From positions 1-9,465 of the forward strand of contig WFMT01000189.1 in NCBI GenBank assembly GCA_015488975.1: DNA of 9,465 bases, read 5' to 3'. This document shows positions 5,460 to 9,465 of this stretch, piece by piece (position 1 is the first letter of the stretch; each line of letters begins with the position of its first letter). The translations under genes and the position numbers were made by a program. This stretch comes from Campylobacteraceae bacterium (GTDB lineage: Bacteria > Campylobacterota > Campylobacteria > Campylobacterales > JALSKU01). Below the pieces are notes generated by a model. That model was not told the origin of the DNA and ran no database searches. It saw only the letters and a program-made list of their open reading frames with translations.

Positions 5460-6589
5460 TTCAATTTAATGAATATCCTTTTGAGAAATTAAATAAGCTT
5501 TTAAAAAATATTAAAGCAAATGATAGTTATGAGCCACTTAGTCTGACTATAGGCGAGCCACAGTTTCAAACGCCACTTTTTATCCAAAAAAAGCTTAAAG
5601 AGAGTGCTGTATATTTAAATAAATATGCAAAAACTTCAGGAGAAGGATTTTTAAAAGATTCTATGATAGAATTTGTAAAAAAGAGATTTGGTGTAGTGCT
5701 TCAAAAAAATGAGATTATTCCTGCTTTTGGAACGCGAGAAGTGCTTTTTAATTTTCCGCAGTTTTTTCTGTATGATAAAGAAAATCCTGTTATGGCATAC
5801 ACAAATCCTTTTTATCAAATATACGAAGGTGCTGCTATGGCGGCAAAAGCTAAAAGTATTTATATAAATCTGACTAAAGAAAATGGCTATAAACCTATAA
5901 TAAATGAGAATGATTTGAAAAAAACAGATTTGGTGATACTTAATTTTCCAAACAATCCAACAGCCTCTACTATGAGTATTGATGATTACAAGCCATGGAT
6001 AGAATTGGCACTAAAATATGATTTTACTCTTTTAAATGATGAGTGTTACAGTGAGATTTATATAAAAAAGCAGCCATCTCTCTTAGAGGCTTCTTTATCA
6101 TTTGGCAATGATAAATTTAAGAATATTCTAATTCTTAATTCTATATCTAAAAGAAGTTCCTCTCCGGGACTTAGAAGCGGTTTTATAGCTGGAGATGAAG
6201 AGATATTAAATGGTTATGCAAAATACAGAACATATACAGGATGCGCGGTACCGCTTCCTTTACAACATGCTGCAGCAGTTGCATGGAGTGATGAAAAGCA
6301 TGTCGAGGAAAACAGACAAAAATATAGAAAGAATTTTGAAATTGCAAAAAAGATTTTAAATATTGATATACCGGAGGCTACATTTTATATATGGCTTGAA
6401 GTTGATAATGATATTGAGTTTACAAAAAGATTATATAAAGAAAAAAATGTAAAAGTAATCCCTGGTAGTTTTCTCTCAAGAGACAATCAAGGCAAAACAA
6501 ATGTAAGAATTGCTTTGGTAGAAGATGAAGAAAAAACCAAAGAAGCCCTAACAAGAGTGGCTGAAATTTTAAAGGAAAGAGTTGAATAA
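5456..6589 (+). CDS. dapC: PLP-dependent class I/II aminotransferase, probable N-succinyldiaminopimelate transaminase (DapC type)
   Basis: This is a 377-residue fold-type I aminotransferase. Visible landmarks are LTIGEPQFQTP (30-40), AFGTREVLF (90-98), NPFYQIYEG (117-125), NFPNNPTAS (163-171) with the PLP-contacting Asn167, and NDECYSEIY (194-202) with Asp195 and Tyr198. NSISKRSSSPGLRSGFIAGD contains the Schiff-base Lys232 and Arg240. NVRIAL carries Arg351 for the substrate carboxylate. The SKRSSSPGLRSGF form is typical of DapC-type enzymes. These transfer an amino group from glutamate to N-succinyl-2-amino-6-ketopimelate in lysine/meso-DAP synthesis. The ATG at 5456 overlaps the preceding stop as ATGA. 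The frame extends upstream to a TTG at 5417, but that extension lies inside the hydrolase gene and adds no conserved sequence. The neighbour murC uses precursors of the same cell-wall pathway, which supports the assignment. An aspartate or other aminotransferase specificity cannot be excluded from sequence alone. Confidence 0.82.
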   Translation: MIQFNEYPFEKLNKLLKNIKANDSYEPLSLTIGEPQFQTPLFIQKKLKESAVYLNKYAKTSGEGFLKDSMIEFVKKRFGVVLQKNEIIPAFGTREVLFNFPQFFLYDKENPVMAYTNPFYQIYEGAAMAAKAKSIYINLTKENGYKPIINENDLKKTDLVILNFPNNPTASTMSIDDYKPWIELALKYDFTLLNDECYSEIYIKKQPSLLEASLSFGNDKFKNILILNSISKRSSSPGLRSGFIAGDEEILNGYAKYRTYTGCAVPLPLQHAAAVAWSDEKHVEENRQKYRKNFEIAKKILNIDIPEATFYIWLEVDNDIEFTKRLYKEKNVKVIPGSFLSRDNQGKTNVRIALVEDEEKTKEALTRVAEILKERVE

Positions 6590-7889
6590 AATTCATTTTA
6601 TAGGAATTGGAGGGATAGGTCTATCAGCACTGGCAAGATTTTTAAACCATAAGGGATATATAGTAAGCGGCTCTGATATAAAAGATACTCATATTACAAA
6701 TGAATTAAGAAATGAGGGTATTAGAGTTGATGTTCCTCATAATTCGATAAACATAACAAATCAAGATTATGTAATTTATTCTGCAGCAATAAAAAAAGAT
6801 AATACAGAATATAAAAGAGCAAAACAATTAGGACTTACGGTACTTTCAAGAAAAGAAGCTTTGAAGATTATACTAAAAAATAAAAAAGTATATGCGGTTG
6901 CCGGAGCTCATGGAAAAAGTACAACAAGTGCAATTTTGGCATCACTGGTTGATGGAAGTATGATAATAGGTGCAGAAAGTAATCAATTTTGCTCAAATAT
7001 GCACTATTGTGATAGTCAAAATTTAGTTTTTGAAGCGGATGAGAGTGATGAGAGTTTTTTGAATTCAAATCCTTATATGGCCATTGTTACAAATTGCGAG
7101 CCTGAGCACATGGAATTTTATAATCATGATATTGAAAGGTTTTACAGTGCTTATGAAAGATTTTTAAAAATAGCAAAAGTTAGAGTTATAAATGCTGAAG
7201 ATGAATTTTTAGGTTCACTTGATATTGATGCTATTAAACTTTATCCGTCGAAAGATATCAAAAATATAGGTTATATTTTGGAAAACAATAAGCCTCATAC
7301 TATATTTAATCTAAAGGATTTCGGTAAGTTTAAAGTGATAGGTCTTGGAGATCATGTGGCACTTGATGCATCTTTGGTTATACTTGCTGCACTTTATGAG
7401 GGCATGAGTAAAGATGAAATTCGATTCAAAATAAAAAACTATCAAGGTATAAAAAAGAGATTTGATATTTTAATAAGTGGCGACAAAGGCGCAATTGTGG
7501 ATGATTATGCTCATCATCCAACTGAAATAGAAGCTACACTAAAATCAGCAAAAAAGTATGCAAGCCTAATGGGTTATAAGAGTGTCAAGGCGATATGGCA
7601 ACCGCATAAATATTCAAGAGTTTTAGATAATATAGAAAAATTCAAAACCTGTTTTCAGGAGGCAAATGAGTTAACTATATTGCCTGTTTGGAGCGCAGGA
7701 GAAACAAAAGTAGATATAGATTTTGGAGAAATATTTAAAAGTTATAAGCCTGTATTTGCAGATAGAGTAAAAAGAGAAGACGATAAGCTTAAATTGATAA
7801 AAGACAACCATTGTATCAATACCTTAAAACAAGAATTAATTATCGGTTTTGGAGCCGGAGATTTAACCTATCAATTAAGAGGAAAATAA
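6582..7889 (+). CDS. murC: UDP-N-acetylmuramate--L-alanine ligase
   Basis: The 435-residue product is a cytoplasmic Mur ligase that adds L-alanine to UDP-MurNAc using ATP, the first step of the peptidoglycan stem peptide. All three domains are visible. The N-terminal nucleotide-fold motif is HFIGIGGIGLSALA (5-18). The ATP P-loop is AGAHGKSTTSA (107-117), with the EADESDESF acidic motif (151-159) and NCEPEH (171-176). The C-terminal domain has RFDIL (293-297), DDYAHHPTEI (307-316) and WQPHKYSRVLDN (339-350). The length is slightly short but within family range. The start is TTG at 6582. An in-frame TAA at 6570-6572 leaves no ATG or GTG choice, and AAAGGA (6571-6576) is well placed. The TTG overlaps the end of the aminotransferase gene by 8 nt, so translation is probably coupled. 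The P-loop has Ala-His-Gly-Lys-Ser where Thr-His-Gly-Lys-Thr is common, a conservative change. Confidence 0.95.
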   Translation: MNKIHFIGIGGIGLSALARFLNHKGYIVSGSDIKDTHITNELRNEGIRVDVPHNSINITNQDYVIYSAAIKKDNTEYKRAKQLGLTVLSRKEALKIILKNKKVYAVAGAHGKSTTSAILASLVDGSMIIGAESNQFCSNMHYCDSQNLVFEADESDESFLNSNPYMAIVTNCEPEHMEFYNHDIERFYSAYERFLKIAKVRVINAEDEFLGSLDIDAIKLYPSKDIKNIGYILENNKPHTIFNLKDFGKFKVIGLGDHVALDASLVILAALYEGMSKDEIRFKIKNYQGIKKRFDILISGDKGAIVDDYAHHPTEIEATLKSAKKYASLMGYKSVKAIWQPHKYSRVLDNIEKFKTCFQEANELTILPVWSAGETKVDIDFGEIFKSYKPVFADRVKREDDKLKLIKDNHCINTLKQELIIGFGAGDLTYQLRGK

Positions 7890-8230
7890 TGAGGATTGTA
7901 TTACTTCTTGTAGTAATTTTACTCTTTTTGATTATATTTTCAAACAAAACAATACCTACATACTTAAAGACTATTTTTTCAATCTTGTTGGTTATGATAT
8001 TTGCTTTTGGATATTTATATGAAATGAATATGGAAAACAGTGAAGCTGTGAGAATAAAAAGACTGGAATATTTTCAGCAGGGCAAAGAGTTATTATGTCG
8101 TGGAAAAATAATCGTAAATAATAAAACATTCTCATATCTTAGTGGCACAATGACGTTTTCTCCACTTTTTGGAAATATAAAAGATAAAGGACTTATTATC
8201 AGTATCAATAATTGTCGTATTAAGAAATAG
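7889..8230 (+). CDS. Small two-TM membrane protein between murC and mutS2
   Basis: This 113-residue protein is not recognised by function. Residues 3-18 (IVLLLVVILLFLIIFS) and about 27-43 (KTIFSILLVMIFAFGYL) are two hydrophobic helices separated by a short loop. They are followed by a soluble, mostly polar domain of about 70 residues with one CRGKIIV strand (70-76) and C109 near the end. The second helix is directly followed by EMNMENSEAVRIKRLEYFQQ, likely a charged helix. The ATG at 7889 shares one base with the murC stop (TAATG). AAGAGG at 7877-7882, inside murC, is its ribosome binding site, so translation is coupled. A small membrane protein between murC and mutS2 is, as I recall, a conserved neighbour in Campylobacter and Helicobacter. 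A cell-envelope role is a guess from position alone. Confidence 0.75.
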   Translation: MRIVLLLVVILLFLIIFSNKTIPTYLKTIFSILLVMIFAFGYLYEMNMENSEAVRIKRLEYFQQGKELLCRGKIIVNNKTFSYLSGTMTFSPLFGNIKDKGLIISINNCRIKK

Positions 8231-8233
8231 ATT

Positions 8234-9465
8234 ATGCCAATGCAAGAGATTATAAATAAACTTGATTTAAGCAATTTTGTAATGGCATTTACTACTTTTT
8301 TATCAAGAAATAAGCCTATATTTATACAAGGAGATATTAAATTACATTATAAATATATACAAGAACTTTCAAAATATGAGTTTAAGCCTCCGCCTGAAAT
8401 ATCAAATCTTGACCAAAATATTATACATCTTAAAAAAATAGGTGTATTAAAACTTTATGAAATATATGAATTTATAAAAATCATTAATTATTTTACATAT
8501 ATTAAAAAAATTTTATTACAGGGCGATTTGGCAACTTGGTTGGAAAATATTAAGATTCCTCAGGATATTTTAGATTTGATAAAATACTTTGATGAAAAAG
8601 GAGAGTTAAAAAGTGATATAGATGATGAATTTTTAATGATAGAAAATGCAATTATTAAAAATAAAAAAAATTTAAAAGAGTCCTTAAGAAGAATTTTAAG
8701 TTCTCAAAAACTTGCTCCATATCTTGTCGATACCCAGATACATTATATAAATTCTGAAGAAGCTTTGCTTCTAAGGGGAGGATTTAATCATGTTTTAAGA
8801 GGTACTGTCACAGGTAGAAGTTCAGCCGGATTTTTTTATATTATTCCAGAGTCAATTAAAAAACTAAAAGAAAAAGAGGCAGGATATTTAAGCAAAAAAG
8901 AGGAAATCAAATATAAATATGAAAAAAAAATATCCTTGATCCTAAGCGGTTATATTAAATTTTTAACTTTTCTCAATAAAGAATTTGACAGATTTGATCA
9001 TTATCAAGCAAGAGTTTTTTTTGCAAAACAAAAAGATTATAATTTTTTATTGCCAAATAGTAAAAAAGAGATATTGATAAAAGATTTTAAACATCCTGCC
9101 TTAAAAGAGCCTAAAGCGGTGTCAATAGAATTTAGGAAAAAATTACTTTTTATTACAGGCGTAAATGCAGGTGGAAAAACTATGCTTTTGAAATCAATAT
9201 TAAGTGTAGCTTTTTTATCAAAATACTTGCTTCCTATGAATATAAATGTGTATCATTCCAAGATAGGTAGTTTTAAATACATAAAAGCTATTCTTGATGA
9301 TCCTCAAAATGTAAAGAACGATATATCTACATTTGCAGGAAGAATGACTGAATTTAGTAAACTTTTTAGATTAAATGGAGCCTTAATAGGGGTTGATGAG
9401 GTGGAGCTTGGAACAGATTCTGATGAAGCTGCGGCACTGTTTAATGTAATGCTTCAAGAATTAAT
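8234..9465 (+). CDS. mutS2: MutS2 family DNA mismatch-recognition-like ATPase, N-terminal part (3' truncated)
   Basis: The frame is open for 410 codons from ATG 8234 to the window end and has no stop. The N-terminal half has a helical core, then RGTVTGRSSAGFFYIIPESI (189-208), the MutS2-specific clamp/core junction. A coiled-coil-like charged stretch follows (about 209-232). The ATPase begins near residue 285. It has FKHPAL (285-290), Walker A ITGVNAGGKTMLLKS (307-321; K315, T316), DISTFAGRMTE (363-373) and Walker B LIGVDEVELGTDSDEAAAL (384-402; D388, E389). MutS2 lacks the mismatch-binding domain I of MutS. It is linked to suppression of recombination or to rescue of collided ribosomes, usually through a C-terminal Smr nuclease domain, which would lie beyond the window. 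The start is only moderately sure: ATG 8234 or ATG 8240 could be used, both with a weak AAGAAA upstream. It follows the membrane-protein stop by 3 nt. Confidence 0.92.
   Translation, partial: MPMQEIINKLDLSNFVMAFTTFLSRNKPIFIQGDIKLHYKYIQELSKYEFKPPPEISNLDQNIIHLKKIGVLKLYEIYEFIKIINYFTYIKKILLQGDLATWLENIKIPQDILDLIKYFDEKGELKSDIDDEFLMIENAIIKNKKNLKESLRRILSSQKLAPYLVDTQIHYINSEEALLLRGGFNHVLRGTVTGRSSAGFFYIIPESIKKLKEKEAGYLSKKEEIKYKYEKKISLILSGYIKFLTFLNKEFDRFDHYQARVFFAKQKDYNFLLPNSKKEILIKDFKHPALKEPKAVSIEFRKKLLFITGVNAGGKTMLLKSILSVAFLSKYLLPMNINVYHSKIGSFKYIKAILDDPQNVKNDISTFAGRMTEFSKLFRLNGALIGVDEVELGTDSDEAAALFNVMLQEL

Noticed and set aside
7811..7888. Longer frame for the small membrane protein starting inside murC
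   Set aside because: It would add 26 basic residues before the first TM helix; the ATG at 7889 has AAGAGG and the usual TAATG junction.
1..9465. Mobile element, CRISPR array, toxin-antitoxin or defence system
   Set aside because: No direct-repeat arrays, transposase motifs, terminal inverted repeats or toxin-like gene pairs were seen; base composition looks even throughout by eye.

Overview
The window is AT-rich DNA, roughly 30% G+C by eye, and densely packed with genes. Overlapping starts and stops, extended -10 promoters without clear -35 boxes, and the order xseB / carbon-nitrogen hydrolase / murC / small membrane protein / mutS2 all point to a Campylobacterota (Epsilonproteobacteria) chromosome. 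From memory, a similar order occurs around murC in Campylobacter jejuni and, in part, Helicobacter pylori; I could not check this. A sulfide:quinone oxidoreductase-like gene at the left edge suits a sulfur-metabolising member such as the Sulfurimonas/Sulfurovum type. The genus is an inference only.

Left part (1-2430): the 3' end of an SQR-like flavoprotein gene is followed by a singly transcribed c-di-GMP signalling gene. That gene encodes GAF, degenerate GGDEF and apparently intact EAL domains. It has its own extended -10 box and ends in a 10-bp perfect hairpin that contains its stop codon.

Middle-left (2431-4110): a compact three-gene unit encodes a stand-alone NifU C-terminal (Nfu-type) protein, a divergent IscU/NifU-N-type scaffold, and a poorly recognised helical protein. 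I read the third as two tandem ferritin-like modules. Together they suggest Fe-S cluster assembly or iron handling. This is the most interesting part of the window.

4111-4464: one small minus-strand gene encodes an Asn/Gln-rich, probably disordered protein of unknown function. It has a very good ribosome binding site and promoter. It converges on the ferritin-like gene and diverges from xseB, and the 134-bp divergent gap holds a promoter for each direction.

Right part (4465-9465): a tightly coupled run on the plus strand contains xseB, a nitrilase-superfamily protein that appears to lack the catalytic cysteine, a DapC-type aminotransferase, murC, a two-TM small membrane protein, and mutS2 (cut by the window end). 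Most junctions overlap by 1-8 nt, with GTG and TTG starts. The run mixes DNA metabolism (xseB, mutS2) with meso-diaminopimelate and peptidoglycan precursor synthesis (dapC-like, murC).

I saw no mobile elements, CRISPR arrays, tRNA or rRNA genes. Most of the window is ordinary core genome, and I do not see a clear novel defence or mobile system. The points worth a second look are active-site losses in otherwise conserved families, the duplicated ferritin-like protein and the small orphan gene.
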